Assembly: GCA_001600695.1 (NCBI GenBank)
Contig: BCKQ01000012.1
Location: 272,096 to 336,095 of the forward strand
Origin: Ascoidea asiatica
Taxonomy: Eukaryota; Ascomycota; Saccharomycetes; Ascoideales; Ascoideaceae
Direction of reading: 5' to 3'
DNA length: 64,000 bases
Part shown: positions 1-10,402 of the stretch, piece by piece
Layout: the number at the start of each line of letters is the position of its first letter
How positions within the stretch are numbered: position 1 is the stretch's first letter
Position numbers and translations under genes: made by a program
The notes under the pieces: generated by a model
Told to the model about the DNA's origin: nothing
What the model saw: the letters and a program-made list of their open reading frames with translations, nothing else
Databases searched by the model: none

Positions 1-293
1 TAATAGATTCCAAAGGATATAAATGATATAAAGGTTTAAAATTGGATATAATCACAAATTGTGCTGTTGATTGTTTTAAGTGCAGTTTGGGGCTAAATTG
101 CGGAGCGTCGCAGAGTGGAAAAGTGTGGACAGTGGCAAGGCGTAGCAGTGGCAGACAGCGGCACGGACTCGAAGCACCGGCAAAGAAGCAGAGAAACAAA
201 CAAATAAAATAAAGGTCTAAATTTATGGGAGAGGAGGTTTAACAGGTTTAGCAGTTTAGTATATGTAGTGGAAGTAGTGGAAGTAGTAGATGA

Positions 294-328
294 AGACTAG
301 AGACTAGAGACTAGAGACTGGAGACTAG
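294..328. repeat. Tandem 7-bp repeat (AGACTAG)x5
   Basis: Five adjacent copies of AGACTAG are read directly; the fourth carries one substitution (AGACTGG). It lies in noncoding DNA. Confidence 0.9.
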
Positions 329-666
329 AAGAGAGGAAAAGAGATGAAACAATTGTCAAGCTCATGCTGGATATCAACCTATTTATATCTGTTCTCCCAC
401 TCACCACTCTCTCGAGATAAAGATCGTCAGGTACAGATTTCCAATTGTAATCTCATAAAAGAATATCAAATCTAATCAAATCTTATCAACAAAATAACTA
501 GAATATCCAATTACTATACTAGAATTAACTTGTTTCATTCACTTTTCATTGTTCAATTGAACCTTGTATCTTTAGATTTTTGATTATAGACTCTTTTTGG
601 AATGAAAAATGAGCCTATTTTAATTGACCTCGTTTAAAATTACAAAATATTCAATTTATGATTTAT

Positions 667-703
667 CATTATTATTACTATTATTATTATTATTATTATT
701 ATT
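667..703. repeat. (ATT)n microsatellite
   Basis: Nearly perfect ATT repeat with one interruption, in intergenic DNA about 280 bp beyond the stop codon of the DLD2-like gene. Confidence 0.85.
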
Positions 704-983
704 TTAATTGTAATTATTCTATCAATGATGATCATTATAATAACTAGAAAAGAAGAAATTATAGGTAGGGATAACTGACTTACTAGTCCAGATTAATACA
801 ATTACAATATTCAATTACTCCTACTGAAAAATATTTAATCTAAATTTTTTAATAATATTATTATTCATATAATTTATATGACATAATTTAAATATTTCAA
901 TGACTCTTTTATATTTATTCAATTATTCTATTATTCAATTTAATCGAGAATAGTTTGACTTCATTTATTAAATTTAACTTATT

Positions 984-2678
984 TTATTTATCATCTATTT
1001 GATTAAAATTTATATATTTATATGGATTCATAATACCCTTTGGATCAATTAAATTTTTAATTTTTTTCATCATTTCAATTTCAATTTCATTTTTTGAATA
1101 ATTTATATAATTTTTTTTTTGAAAACCTAAACCATGTTCTGCAGATATTGAACCATTATTATCTTTAATCCACTGATAAATAAATGGTTCTAAACAATTT
1201 TCAATTTTTTTTGAATATTCTCTAACAACAATATTTAAATGTAAATTACCATCACCAATATGTCCATAACCAATAGCAAATTTAACAGGAAAATTTAAAT
1301 CATTTTCATTAATTAAATTAAATTCTTTTAATCTTAAATTAATATCTTCAACTAATTTATATAAATTTTTTAAAGGTATTGAAACATCATATTTATAAAC
1401 TCCACCATACATTGAACTTGCTTCAGATATTGATTCTCTCCAATTCCATAAAGTATTAATTTGATTTTCATCTTGAGCAATAACACCATCATTAATAATT
1501 TCATTTTCTAAAATATATTCTAAAAAATTTTCTAATTTTTCATCATCATGATCTTTATTTGAACCTGAAGTTTCAATTAATATATAAAAATTATGTTCAT
1601 TATCTAAAGGATGAATTTTATTTTTTAAAAAATCTTTTGATAAAATTTGAGAATTTTTATCCATAAATTCAAAAGCACTTAAAATTTCACCTAATTGTTT
1701 TTTACTTTCTATAAAACATTTTTGTACATTATTAAAATTATTTAAACCTAAAAATGCAACATTTTTATTCATTGGTTTCATTGGACATAAAATTGAAATT
1801 CCAGTAATTATACCTAAAGTACCTTCAGAACCAATAAATAATTGTTTTAAATCATAACCAGTATTATCTTTTCTTAAACTATTCATTGAATTTAAAATTT
1901 CACCATTTGGTAAAACAATTTCTAAACCTAAAACAGAACCATGTAAAGAACCATATTTAATTAATCTTAAACCACCAGCATTTGTTGAAATATTACCACC
2001 AATTTGACAAGTACCTTTTGCACCAAGATCTAATGGAAAAATATAATTTTTTGAAATTAAAAATTCATTAATATTTTCTAAAATTATACCAGAATCAATT
2101 TTTAAAATTCCAGAAATTTCATCAAAGGATCTAATTTTATTTAAATTTGATAAATTTAAAATTATTTCATCAAATATTGGTATTGAACCACCAACTAAAC
2201 CAGTATTACCAGATTGTGGTACAATTGATAAATTTTTTTCATTACAATATTTTAAAATTTTTGAAATTTGAATTGTTGAAATTGGTTTTAATAATAATTT
2301 TGATTGACCTTTATATTTTTTTAAATGATCTTCATTAAAAGAATCTAATTCATTTGTTAAAATTAAATTTGAATCATTATTTAAAATTTCTTTAAAATAT
2401 AAAATATCATCATTATCTAATTTTTTAAAATTTTTATTTCTTTTTAATTCTGGATAAGATTCTGAAGTTAATTTAACTTCTTTTGAAAGATTTGAGAAAT
2501 TTGAAAAAAATTTTTTATTATTTACTTTATTGAATTTGTTAATAGTTTTTTTTATGATATGAGTATTATTTATATTTGAAAATGATTTATTTGAAAATGA
2601 TTTATTACTTGAAATCAATATATTTCTATTTAATATATTTTTTGTTAATATATTTCTAGTTGTTGAAGTTTTAAACAT
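984..2678 (-). CDS. DLD2: D-2-hydroxyglutarate / D-lactate dehydrogenase, mitochondrial (Dld2-like)
   Basis: FAD-linked oxidase of the VAO/PCMH family, 564 residues. Family members oxidise D-2-hydroxyglutarate or D-lactate; yeast Dld2 is mitochondrial. The first 60 or so residues are rich in Asn, Lys, Ser and Arg with few acids, as in a mitochondrial presequence. This favours a Dld2-type over the cytosolic Dld3. The FAD-binding half carries [13 protein letters not shown], then [13 protein letters not shown] and [19 protein letters not shown]. Further on are [17 protein letters not shown], the metal-binding [13 protein letters not shown] and the C-terminal [11 protein letters not shown]. The match to remembered yeast Dld2 is strong and nearly colinear. 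Codon use is monotonous (mostly A/T third positions). The gene is divergent from PSE1 across a 970-bp shared upstream region. Exact substrate preference is inference. Confidence 0.95.
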   Translation of the reverse strand: MFKTSTTRNILTKNILNRNILISSNKSFSNKSFSNINNTHIIKKTINKFNKVNNKKFFSNFSNLSKEVKLTSESYPELKRNKNFKKLDNDDILYFKEILNNDSNLILTNELDSFNEDHLKKYKGQSKLLLKPISTIQISKILKYCNEKNLSIVPQSGNTGLVGGSIPIFDEIILNLSNLNKIRSFDEISGILKIDSGIILENINEFLISKNYIFPLDLGAKGTCQIGGNISTNAGGLRLIKYGSLHGSVLGLEIVLPNGEILNSMNSLRKDNTGYDLKQLFIGSEGTLGIITGISILCPMKPMNKNVAFLGLNNFNNVQKCFIESKKQLGEILSAFEFMDKNSQILSKDFLKNKIHPLDNEHNFYILIETSGSNKDHDDEKLENFLEYILENEIINDGVIAQDENQINTLWNWRESISEASSMYGGVYKYDVSIPLKNLYKLVEDINLRLKEFNLINENDLNFPVKFAIGYGHIGDGNLHLNIVVREYSKKIENCLEPFIYQWIKDNNGSISAEHGLGFQKKNYINYSKNEIEIEMMKKIKNLIDPKGIMNPYKYINFNQIDDK

Positions 2679-2697
2679 GTTTTCTTTCTTTTTTGGA

Positions 2698-2710
2698 GGG
2701 GGGGGGGGGG
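2698..2710. repeat. 13-base G tract (poly-C in the DLD2 leader)
   Basis: A run of 13 G on the plus strand, followed closely by an ambiguous base at 2712. On the coding strand it is a C run about 20 bases before the DLD2 ATG. It is exceptional in such AT-rich DNA, and the N suggests length was uncertain in the assembly. Confidence 0.85.
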
Positions 2711-3042
2711 TNTTAAGTTTCTTTTGGACTCAAGATTTCATATAATATATATAATGTATTTGATTAATTTGAATGAATCTTTGGATATATAAAGATTAAT
2801 ATATATATGATTGATGAGAATAATAATGAATATATCAATATCAATCAATATTAATCAATATCAATGGAGATTAATGAATAATAGATGAATAATAGATGAA
2901 TGATTATTGAATAAGTTTCGAGATGGGAGTTTTAACCTTGAGAAGTAACGTTAAGGTTGATTTGAACGTTGGTGAATTTGCAGCCAATCAGAAAAGGAAC
3001 AAGCACAGAGGAATGCAAAACCAGAACTGCGGATGCAACCAG

Positions 3043-3170
3043 TGTCCTATGTCCCAGAAAAAAACGTCCCTTAATTTTACGTCCCTTAACCTAAATATAC
3101 TGTCCTGAATAAACATGTCCCATGAACTAGAATTGTGTCCTAAACGCATGACCTATAATGTCATTGTCCC
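3043..3170. repeat. Cluster of eight (T/C)GTCC(C/T)-type words, then three TTACCTAAC words
   Basis: The words occur at about 3043, 3050, 3065, 3080, 3101, 3116, 3136 and 3165, all in the same orientation, and are mostly TGTCCC, TGTCCT or CGTCCC. Three copies of TTACCTAAC follow at 3181, 3193 and 3207. The arrangement looks like a multi-site protein-binding array; the factor is unknown. Confidence 0.75.
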
Positions 3171-3221
3171 TGTCATATGCTTACCTAACACATTACCTAA
3201 CCCTGCTTACCTAACTGCTGA

Positions 3222-3233
3222 CCAATCCACGTG
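3222..3233. promoter_or_regulatory. CCAAT box next to CACGTG E-box
   Basis: CCAAT at 3222-3226 is followed by CACGTG at 3228-3233, about 415 bp before the PSE1 ATG. The E-box context CACGTGACCCT recurs upstream of NBP2. CCAAT is the known HAP/NF-Y site and CACGTG the known Cbf1/bHLH site; occupancy here is inference. Confidence 0.5.
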
Positions 3234-3647
3234 ACCCTGTCTTCTGCTACGTACCACTCTACTTCTGTTGCTACTTCATTTCTGTTGCATTTCTTCATTG
3301 CCTGCCTTTGTTTGTTTGGGTGCTTCTAGAATTTGCTGGCGCTGCGTTCGTTTTCTGCTTTCATTTCTCTTTCATTTCTCTTACAGCTCGCTTTAAATCT
3401 CTTCATTTAATGTTACTGCTATTATATTACTATTATTACTACTGAACTATTTATTATATCACCCACTATCATATCTTTTTTTTTTTTATTTATTTATATT
3501 AGACAAATATATATATTTAATATATTCAGATATAATAATTATAATAGATATAAGTTACTTATTTGAATATATCTATTCTTTTTCTTATTCTTTTTATTCT
3601 TCTTGGTATTCTTACTCTTCTTACTTGTCTCTATAATTATTATAAAA

Positions 3648-6600
3648 ATGTCTGAAATTGAATTAAATGATTTATTAATTGGTTTATCTTCAACTGATAA
3701 TAAAATTAGATCAAATTATGAAAATATTTTAAATAATATTTGGTTACCAACTTCAATAATAGATTCAAATAATAATTTAATTACAAATTTATCAAATTTA
3801 TCAAATTTATTATTATTCTTAGTTAAAAAATCAATTTTATCTTCAAATGATTTAAATTTAAATTTATCAAATCAAATTGAAATTAATAAACATAATTTTT
3901 TACAATCTTTTTCTTCAATTTTATTTAGAAGATTATCAAAAAAAACTCCAATTTCTTTACCTCAAAATCAAAATTCAATTTCAATTAATAATAATTCTGC
4001 AAAAGTTTATTCTTTAATGGAAACAAATTTTAATATTTTAGATAATAATTTAAAATTTCAAATTTGTCAATTATTAATTCAAGGTTTCTTAAATCCAAAT
4101 CAATCAAATGATGTAAGACATAAATTATCTGATTCAATTTCTGAAATTTCAAAAATTATATATAATAATACTTCAAATATTTCAAATAATAATTCCAATA
4201 ATAATAATAATAATTCAAATCAATGGCCTGAATTAATTCAAACTTTATTTAATACTTTATCAAATCCAAATTCTTCAATAAGTTTAATTGATTCTTCATT
4301 TAGAATTTTATCAAATAATCCAAATTTAATTAATTTAAATAATTTTAATCAATTTTTACCAATTTTTAATAATTCTTTTCAATCTCAAAATGATGATATA
4401 AAAATTTCTTCAGTTATTGCTTTTACTTCTTTTTTTAATGAAGTACCAAAAGATAAATTTAATTTAATTTCTCCATTATTACCAAATTTATTAAATATTT
4501 TACCTAATTTTTTAAATATTCAAAAAGAAGATAATTTAAATTTAATTTTAACAAATTTAATTGATATTATTCAAAAAGCTCCAAAATTATTTAAACCAAT
4601 GTTTGATCAATTAATTCAATTTAATTCTTTAATTTGTAAAAAAAAAAATAATATTGAAAATAATGATGAAGATAAAGAGAAAGATAATAATAATAATAAT
4701 AATAACAACAATAATCACAATAACAATAACAATAACAATAACAATAACAATAATAATAATGAATATGATTTTAGTTCAAATTTAAGATTAACTTCTTTGG
4801 AATTATTAACTACTTTTTCTGAATATGCTCCAAAAATGTGTATAAATAATCCAAATTATTTTAATGAAATTATTTTAATTAATCTTTCAATGTTAACTGA
4901 AATTTGTTTAGATGATGAAAATGCTTCTGAATGGAATAATTCTGATGATATTGATGATCCTGATGAAGAAATTGAATATGATACTGCAAGAAATTCTTTA
5001 GATAGATTATCTTTATCAATTGGTGGTAAAATTTTAATACCATATATTTTTAAATATTTACCAACAATGATTCAATCAATTCATTGGAGAGAAAGACAAG
5101 CTGCTTTAATGGCTTTATCTTCCATTGCTGAAGGTTGTTCTGATGTTTTAATACTTGAAATTCCAAAAATTTTACAAATGATTTTACCTTTAATTAATGA
5201 TCCACATCCAAGAGTTCAATATGCTTGTTGTAATGCTTTAGGACAAATTTCAACAGATTTTGCAAATACTATACAACAATCTTCTCATAATTTAATTTTA
5301 CCTGCTTTAATTTCAAAATTAACAAATGATTCTGTACCAAGAGTTCAAGCTCATGCTGCTGCTGCTCTTGTAAATTTTTCTGAAAATTCAACAAATGAAA
5401 TTTTAGAACCTTATTTAGATGATTTATTGAATAATTTATTAATTTTATTACAATCAAATTATAAATATATTCAAGAACAAGTTTTAACAACAATTTCAGT
5501 AATTGCAGATGCTGCTGAAAAAAAATTTATAAAATATTATGATGCTTTAATGCCTTTATTAATTAATGTTTTAATTAATAATAATTTAAATGAAGAAAAT
5601 CAATTAATTAGAGCAAAATCAATTGAATGTTTAACTTTAATTGCTTTAGCTGTTGGTAATGAAAAATTTCAAACTCATAAAGATCAAATTTTAACAATTT
5701 TTAATATCTTACAAGATAATATTAATAATAAATTAATTAAAGATGATGATCCAATTATACCATATTTAGAACAAGGTTGGTCAAGAATTTGTGAAATTAT
5801 AAATTTAGAATTTTTACCATATTTAAATAAAATTTTACCAAATTTATTAATTATTGCAAAACAAGAATTAAGTTTAAAAGCAATTGATGAAGATAATCAA
5901 GAAATTAAAATAAATACAAACCCAGGTATTAATAATGGAGGAACTGATTTACCAAATGATTATAATGAAGATGAAGAATGGGATGTTTTAAATGTTGGTG
6001 GTAAAAAAATTGCTTTACATACTGCAGCTTTAGATGAAAAAACAAATGCAATTGAATTATTAAAAAAATATGGTGATATTTTAAAAGGTAATTTTAAAGA
6101 TTATGCAATAAATATTTTAAGTGAAATTTTATATCCAGGTTTGGATTTTTATTTACATGATGGTGTAAGAGAAAGTTCTTTACAAGCTATACCAACAATG
6201 TTAAAATGTATTAAAGAATCAAATATAAATCAACAAGAATTAATTGAAATTTGGAATTTAACAACTGAAAAATTATTTAATGGTATAAGAGAAGAACCTG
6301 ATAATTATCTTTTATCTGATTATTATAGATGTTTTAACAAATGTTTAATAATTTTTAATGAACATTGTTTAAATGATCAACAATTTAATGAATTTATTAA
6401 AATTACAAATATTACTTTACAATCAACTTATCAAAGAATGATTGAAAAAGGTGAAAAACAATCAAAAATTTTAAATAATACTAATAATAATAATAATAAT
6501 AAAAATAATGATAATGATAATAATAATCCCGGTGATGAATATCAGGAGGATGATTATGATGATGAAGAAGAAGATGAAGATGTTGATGGAGATGAAGATT

Positions 6601-7388
6601 TATTAGATGAAATTAATTTATCATTTAGTAATATTTTTAAATATTCAAATGAAAAATTTTTAAATTTTTTTGATAATATTATTGAAACAATTTTAACATT
6701 TATTAATGAAAATAATAATGATTATATTAAAACTTTTGGTATATGTGTATTTTCAGATTTAATTGAATTTTGTTCAAGTAATTCAATATTAAAATATCAA
6801 GAAATTTATATTAATAAAATTGGTGAAGTTTTAGAAAATTATAATAAATTTGGTAATGATGTTATACAATCATCATCATATTTAATTGGAAATTTAACAA
6901 AGCATATTAGTGGGAATAAACAAATTGAAGATATTTTAATTATATTAACAAATTTTTTATTTAAAATAATTAATGAAAATGATAGTAAATCTGTTGAAAA
7001 AATTATTTCAACAGAAAATTGTATTAGTACAATTTCAAAAATTTTTAGTTCAATTGATAATTTAAAATTTGAAAATTTTGAAATGTTATTAGATAATTGG
7101 ATTAATAAATTACCTGTATTAGAAGATGAAGAATCAATTTTTTCAACATATCATTATTTAATTAAAATTATAAATGATGAAAGATATTCAAAAATTATTT
7201 CAAAAAATTTTGAACATATTGTTAAATCAATTATTGAAGTTTTAGCAAGTACAAGAATATTAAAGAATAATACTTTATTAAGTACAAAATTAATTGAAAC
7301 TTTGAAACAATTATTAGGATCAATTAATCATGATGAAGCTATGATATTTGTTGATAAATTTTCTGTTCTTCGTGAATGGTTAGCTTAA
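3648..7388 (+). CDS. PSE1: Importin beta-3 / karyopherin Pse1 (Kap121)
   Basis: Nuclear import receptor of the importin-beta family that carries cargo through nuclear pores with Ran-GTP. The 1246-residue product is all HEAT repeats. The diagnostic central stretch (around residues 480-640) contains LINDPHPRVQYACCNALGQ, then PALISKLTNDSVPRVQAHAA, LVNFSENSTNEILEPYLDDL and KFIKYYDALMPLL, matching yeast Pse1 closely. I start at the ATG at 3648 (MSEIELND); the open frame extends upstream only from a TTG. Two low-complexity insertions are lineage additions: an Asn tract near residues 345-372 and an Asn plus Asp/Glu-rich segment near 945-990. These explain why it is longer than yeast Pse1 (about 1090). 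Codon use is very monotonous (Leu almost always TTA). Confidence 0.96.
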   Translation: MSEIELNDLLIGLSSTDNKIRSNYENILNNIWLPTSIIDSNNNLITNLSNLSNLLLFLVKKSILSSNDLNLNLSNQIEINKHNFLQSFSSILFRRLSKKTPISLPQNQNSISINNNSAKVYSLMETNFNILDNNLKFQICQLLIQGFLNPNQSNDVRHKLSDSISEISKIIYNNTSNISNNNSNNNNNNSNQWPELIQTLFNTLSNPNSSISLIDSSFRILSNNPNLINLNNFNQFLPIFNNSFQSQNDDIKISSVIAFTSFFNEVPKDKFNLISPLLPNLLNILPNFLNIQKEDNLNLILTNLIDIIQKAPKLFKPMFDQLIQFNSLICKKKNNIENNDEDKEKDNNNNNNNNNNHNNNNNNNNNNNNNNEYDFSSNLRLTSLELLTTFSEYAPKMCINNPNYFNEIILINLSMLTEICLDDENASEWNNSDDIDDPDEEIEYDTARNSLDRLSLSIGGKILIPYIFKYLPTMIQSIHWRERQAALMALSSIAEGCSDVLILEIPKILQMILPLINDPHPRVQYACCNALGQISTDFANTIQQSSHNLILPALISKLTNDSVPRVQAHAAAALVNFSENSTNEILEPYLDDLLNNLLILLQSNYKYIQEQVLTTISVIADAAEKKFIKYYDALMPLLINVLINNNLNEENQLIRAKSIECLTLIALAVGNEKFQTHKDQILTIFNILQDNINNKLIKDDDPIIPYLEQGWSRICEIINLEFLPYLNKILPNLLIIAKQELSLKAIDEDNQEIKINTNPGINNGGTDLPNDYNEDEEWDVLNVGGKKIALHTAALDEKTNAIELLKKYGDILKGNFKDYAINILSEILYPGLDFYLHDGVRESSLQAIPTMLKCIKESNINQQELIEIWNLTTEKLFNGIREEPDNYLLSDYYRCFNKCLIIFNEHCLNDQQFNEFIKITNITLQSTYQRMIEKGEKQSKILNNTNNNNNNKNNDNDNNNPGDEYQEDDYDDEEEDEDVDGDEDLLDEINLSFSNIFKYSNEKFLNFFDNIIETILTFINENNNDYIKTFGICVFSDLIEFCSSNSILKYQEIYINKIGEVLENYNKFGNDVIQSSSYLIGNLTKHISGNKQIEDILIILTNFLFKIINENDSKSVEKIISTENCISTISKIFSSIDNLKFENFEMLLDNWINKLPVLEDEESIFSTYHYLIKIINDERYSKIISKNFEHIVKSIIEVLASTRILKNNTLLSTKLIETLKQLLGSINHDEAMIFVDKFSVLREWLA

Positions 7389-8021
7389 AAAAAAAAAAAT
7401 TAAAATTTTAATTATATTAATTTTATAATTATTTTTTTCATATTGTCATATTTTTTATAGTCTTTATTTTCACTAACTTAAATTTTTTTTAAAAAGTTTT
7501 TATCATTAAATAATCTTTTTCCTTATCTCTCTTTTAAATTATTTTTTAACTTGCCTTATTATTTAATCTAATTTGATTTCCCATTTTCCTTTTTAATCTT
7601 ATTAATTATTTTTCTCTTATTTACTCACCTGTTAATTTATCTCTTATTGGATTTCAAAATTAATTTATTTTACTTAAATTGTTTATTATTTATTTAAAAT
7701 CAAATGATTTTTTTAATCCTCTTACTTTAATCGTTTTATCTAATCCTTTCATTTAATCCTTTATTTATCAAATTTAATTATTTAACTTTTTTAAAATCAT
7801 CTATTTTGTTCTTTCTCTCTGGCCTTTGAGCCTGAAAGTAATCTCATTCTCATCGTTGATTTAATCAATAATAAATTACAAAAATATAAAATTATCCTTA
7901 AAAAAAAGCATTCAATTTAAATCCATTTGCATTCATGTAGTTTTAAATAAAAAAAAAAGAATATAAAAAGAATAAAATATAAGAATGAAATATTAAAAAA
8001 TAATAAATAAAACAAAAAAGA
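7389..8021. other. Convergent 3' region, no gene seen
   Basis: AT-rich spacer after PSE1 and before the minus-strand tRNA. There is no supported ORF and no GC island. T-rich stretches near 7440-7560 may serve as 3' processing signals. Confidence 0.6.
8014..8019 (-). terminator. RNA polymerase III terminator of the tRNA
   Basis: Six A on the plus strand, i.e. TTTTTT on the tRNA strand, two bases beyond the tRNA 3' end. This is a standard Pol III stop. Confidence 0.85.
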
Positions 8022-8093
8022 AGGTCGTACCCGGACTCGAACCGGGGTTATCCGGATCAAAACCGAATGTGATGACCACTACACTATACAACC
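8022..8093 (-). tRNA. tRNA-Gln (anticodon UUG)
   Basis: Read on the minus strand, a full cloverleaf forms. The acceptor pair is GGTTGTA with TACGACC, the D arm lies within TAGTGTAGTGGTCATCA, and the anticodon stem TTCGG/CCGGA encloses loop TTTTGAT (anticodon TTG). The T arm is CCCGG TTCGAGT CCGGG. It closely matches yeast tRNA-Gln(UUG) and decodes CAA. No intron; CCA is not encoded, as usual. Internal A and B boxes are intact. Confidence 0.97.
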
Positions 8094-8305
8094 TTATTTT
8101 CTTGTTTTTTAAGTGAAAAAAAATCGGTTTTATACTGTCAACCCAAAATTTAAAGTTTTTCTGACCTCAAAAAGTGATTGTCAGCTCAGAGTAAATTTAA
8201 ATTTGATTTCTTTCGTTTCTTCATTGATTACATTAAATTAAATCTATTTACAATTATAAAACAAATGAGGGAACATAAATATGAGAGAATAACATGAGAC
8301 AAAAA

Positions 8306-9739
8306 TTATAGAAAATTATCGACTAAAGTAATAAATTTATTAATTAACTCATCCTTTGACAATTTTTCTAGTTTTCTATCACTTCTGCTTCTTATAGAAA
8401 TTTTATTATCTTCAATTTCTTTATCACCAATAATCATAATATAATTATAACCTAATTGAATTGCTTCTTTAACTCTATAGCTTATACTTTCATTTCTATC
8501 ATCTATATCAATATAAAATTTTTTATTCATTTCATTTAATGAAATTGGTTTAATTGAATCAATATTATCATTATCAATTTCAATATCATCATTTGATAAA
8601 TTTTTTTTAAGTTCTTTACAATAATTTAAATGTTTATCAATTGAAACTGGTAATATTATACCTTGTCTTGGTGATAACCAAAATGGCCATTTACCTTGAT
8701 AATGATCAATTAAAATTGCTAAAAATCTTTCAATTGAACCAAAAATTGCTCTATGAATTAAAACTGGTGTTAAATTTTTATTATTTGAATCTTTATAATT
8801 TAATTTAAATCTATCCGGTAATTGAAAATCTAATTGAATTGTAGCAGATTGATGTTGTTTTTTAAAATTATCTTTTAATAATATATCAATTTTTGGTCCA
8901 TAAAATGCTCCATCACCTTCATTAATTTCCCAATTTTTATTATTTTTAATTAAAATTTCTTTTAAATTATTTTCTGCTAAATCCCATTTTTTTAAATCTC
9001 CAATATATTTATCTTTTGGTCTTGTTGATAATAATAATTTATAATTATTTATATTAAAAATTTTATAAATTAAATCAATCATTTTTAAATTTTTAAAAAT
9101 TTCATTACCAATATCTTCAATTTTACAAAAAATATGTCCATCATCTTGATGAAATCTTCTAACTCTTGTTAAACCACTTAAACCACCACTTTTTTCATTT
9201 CTATGTAATGAACTAAAATCACTATATCTTATTGGTAATTCATTATAACTTCTATCTAATTTTTTATAAATTAAACAATGTCCTGGACAATTCATTGGTT
9301 TTAAACCATAAGATCCTTCATCTTCCTCTTCTTCTTCTTTGTCCTTTGAGTTTTCTTCAATCTTTCTTTGACTTTCAACTTTAAATATATCATCTTTATA
9401 ATTTTTCCAATGACCTGAAATTTCCCATAATTTTTTTTTAAATATTAATGGAGTTATAACTTCTTTAAAACCTAAAATTTCTTGTTGTAATTTCATAAAA
9501 TTAACTAATTTATTGATAATTCTTGTTCCATGAGGTAAAAAAAAAATTGAACCTGGTGATACTGGATCAATCATATATAATTTTTGCTTTTGAGCAATAT
9601 CAAAATTTGCAACAGAAGATGATGAAGCTGGTGTACTTGAAGCATTTGAAGAATTTGAAGCATTGGAATATGATCTAAGAATTACTCTTGGATAATGATT
9701 AAAAGATACAAATTCTTTTCGAATTGATATTCCTATCAT
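8306..9739 (-). CDS. MST1: Mitochondrial threonyl-tRNA synthetase
   Basis: Class II aminoacyl-tRNA synthetase charging mitochondrial tRNA-Thr; 477 residues, near yeast Mst1 (462). It has only the catalytic core and anticodon-binding domain, and lacks the TGS and editing domains of cytosolic ThrRS, as expected for Mst1. Visible motifs are GLKPMNCPGHCLIY (zinc Cys), RNEKSGGLSGLTRVRRFHQDD (motif 2), FQLPDRFKLNY, and motif 3 with HRAIFGSIERFLAILIDHYQG followed by WPFWLSPRQ. The first 55 residues are a Ser/Asn-rich likely presequence. I use the ATG at 9737-9739 (MIGISIRK); a slightly longer frame begins only with TTG. The gene diverges from VRP1. Confidence 0.95.
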   Translation of the reverse strand: MIGISIRKEFVSFNHYPRVILRSYSNASNSSNASSTPASSSSVANFDIAQKQKLYMIDPVSPGSIFFLPHGTRIINKLVNFMKLQQEILGFKEVITPLIFKKKLWEISGHWKNYKDDIFKVESQRKIEENSKDKEEEEEDEGSYGLKPMNCPGHCLIYKKLDRSYNELPIRYSDFSSLHRNEKSGGLSGLTRVRRFHQDDGHIFCKIEDIGNEIFKNLKMIDLIYKIFNINNYKLLLSTRPKDKYIGDLKKWDLAENNLKEILIKNNKNWEINEGDGAFYGPKIDILLKDNFKKQHQSATIQLDFQLPDRFKLNYKDSNNKNLTPVLIHRAIFGSIERFLAILIDHYQGKWPFWLSPRQGIILPVSIDKHLNYCKELKKNLSNDDIEIDNDNIDSIKPISLNEMNKKFYIDIDDRNESISYRVKEAIQLGYNYIMIIGDKEIEDNKISIRSRSDRKLEKLSKDELINKFITLVDNFL

Positions 9740-10402
9740 TTTGATCAACTTCAGTAACTATTTAAAGTTTTTTTGTAATACTTCTTGTTGTCTATTACGC
9801 AGTAATTGCATCTTCTTTTTCTTCTTCTTCCCTTCTTTTACTTCACTTTCAATAATATTTCAAATTGAGATAGTTGGCTTCAGACCCCCATGAACTCAAA
9901 CCTATTGAAATCGGGGTTTATAAAAAGAACCTCAAAAGTGGTCTTAGTTATTAGCCCTGGTTATAATATCCTCATTTTTGGTCTTCATTACACCTCGGAA
10001 GTAAACCGGAAGGTTGTCTACAAGAGGAAATACTGGATCTATTTCCTATCAACTCCAATACTCGTCTCCATGCTGCTGGTAAATCAACGGTTGGAGGAGC
10101 AGTGACGGTGGTTATCTGAGCATAATTACATTTTCATAAAAGCCATTTTGGTAAAGTGACTGTATTGTTGATCTCAAAAGTATCTTAGTTTTATTCAATT
10201 GACACAATTTTAGGTTAATTTAATAGACATAACTATTATTAAATTATATCACATTTTTAAATTATATTATATTCCTGAAAAACAAACTAATTAAGCTCAA
10301 TTATAAAACTTGTCAGTTTTTTTCCAATCATTTTTATTACTCCATGCGCATTCAATTCTGAAAAAATCAATAAATCTTAGTTTTGTCAAATTATAATTAA
10401 TA
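9740..10402. promoter_or_regulatory. Divergent promoter region MST1/VRP1
   Basis: Outward-facing genes on both sides. A modestly GC-richer stretch at about 9870-10110 contains a 71-codon ORF with no recognisable family, which I treat as chance. The rest is AT-rich. Confidence 0.6.

Larger units (their letters stand above)
1..983. other. Left-edge intergenic region
   Basis: No convincing gene. The region lies downstream of the minus-strand DLD2-like gene. A GC-richer patch at about 80-200 stands out from the AT-rich surroundings and resembles the patches seen upstream of other genes here, so it may belong to the promoter of a gene beyond the left edge. Two microsatellites are listed separately. 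Confidence 0.6.
2679..3647. promoter_or_regulatory. Divergent promoter region between DLD2 and PSE1
   Basis: Shared upstream region for two genes transcribed outward. The half nearer DLD2 is extremely AT-rich. Positions about 2960-3380 form a GC-richer island holding a CCAAT element (2984-2988, in GCCAATCA), a cluster of TGTCCY words, three TTACCTAAC words, and a CCAAT plus CACGTG pair. A 61-codon ORF at 2923-3108 overlaps this island, but I see no family match and treat it as chance. Confidence 0.7.

Noticed and set aside
2923-3108. 61-codon ORF in the DLD2/PSE1 spacer
   Set aside because: Includes a Cys-rich piece but overlaps the TGTCCY word array, has no known family and an atypical codon pattern.
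3603-3647. Upstream extension of PSE1 (15 hydrophobic residues) as a signal sequence
   Set aside because: It starts with TTG, while homologues begin at the ATG at 3648; a signal peptide makes no sense for an importin.
9890-10105. 71-codon ORF upstream of VRP1
   Set aside because: No domain or family, lies in a divergent promoter region, and its codon use is unlike the genes.
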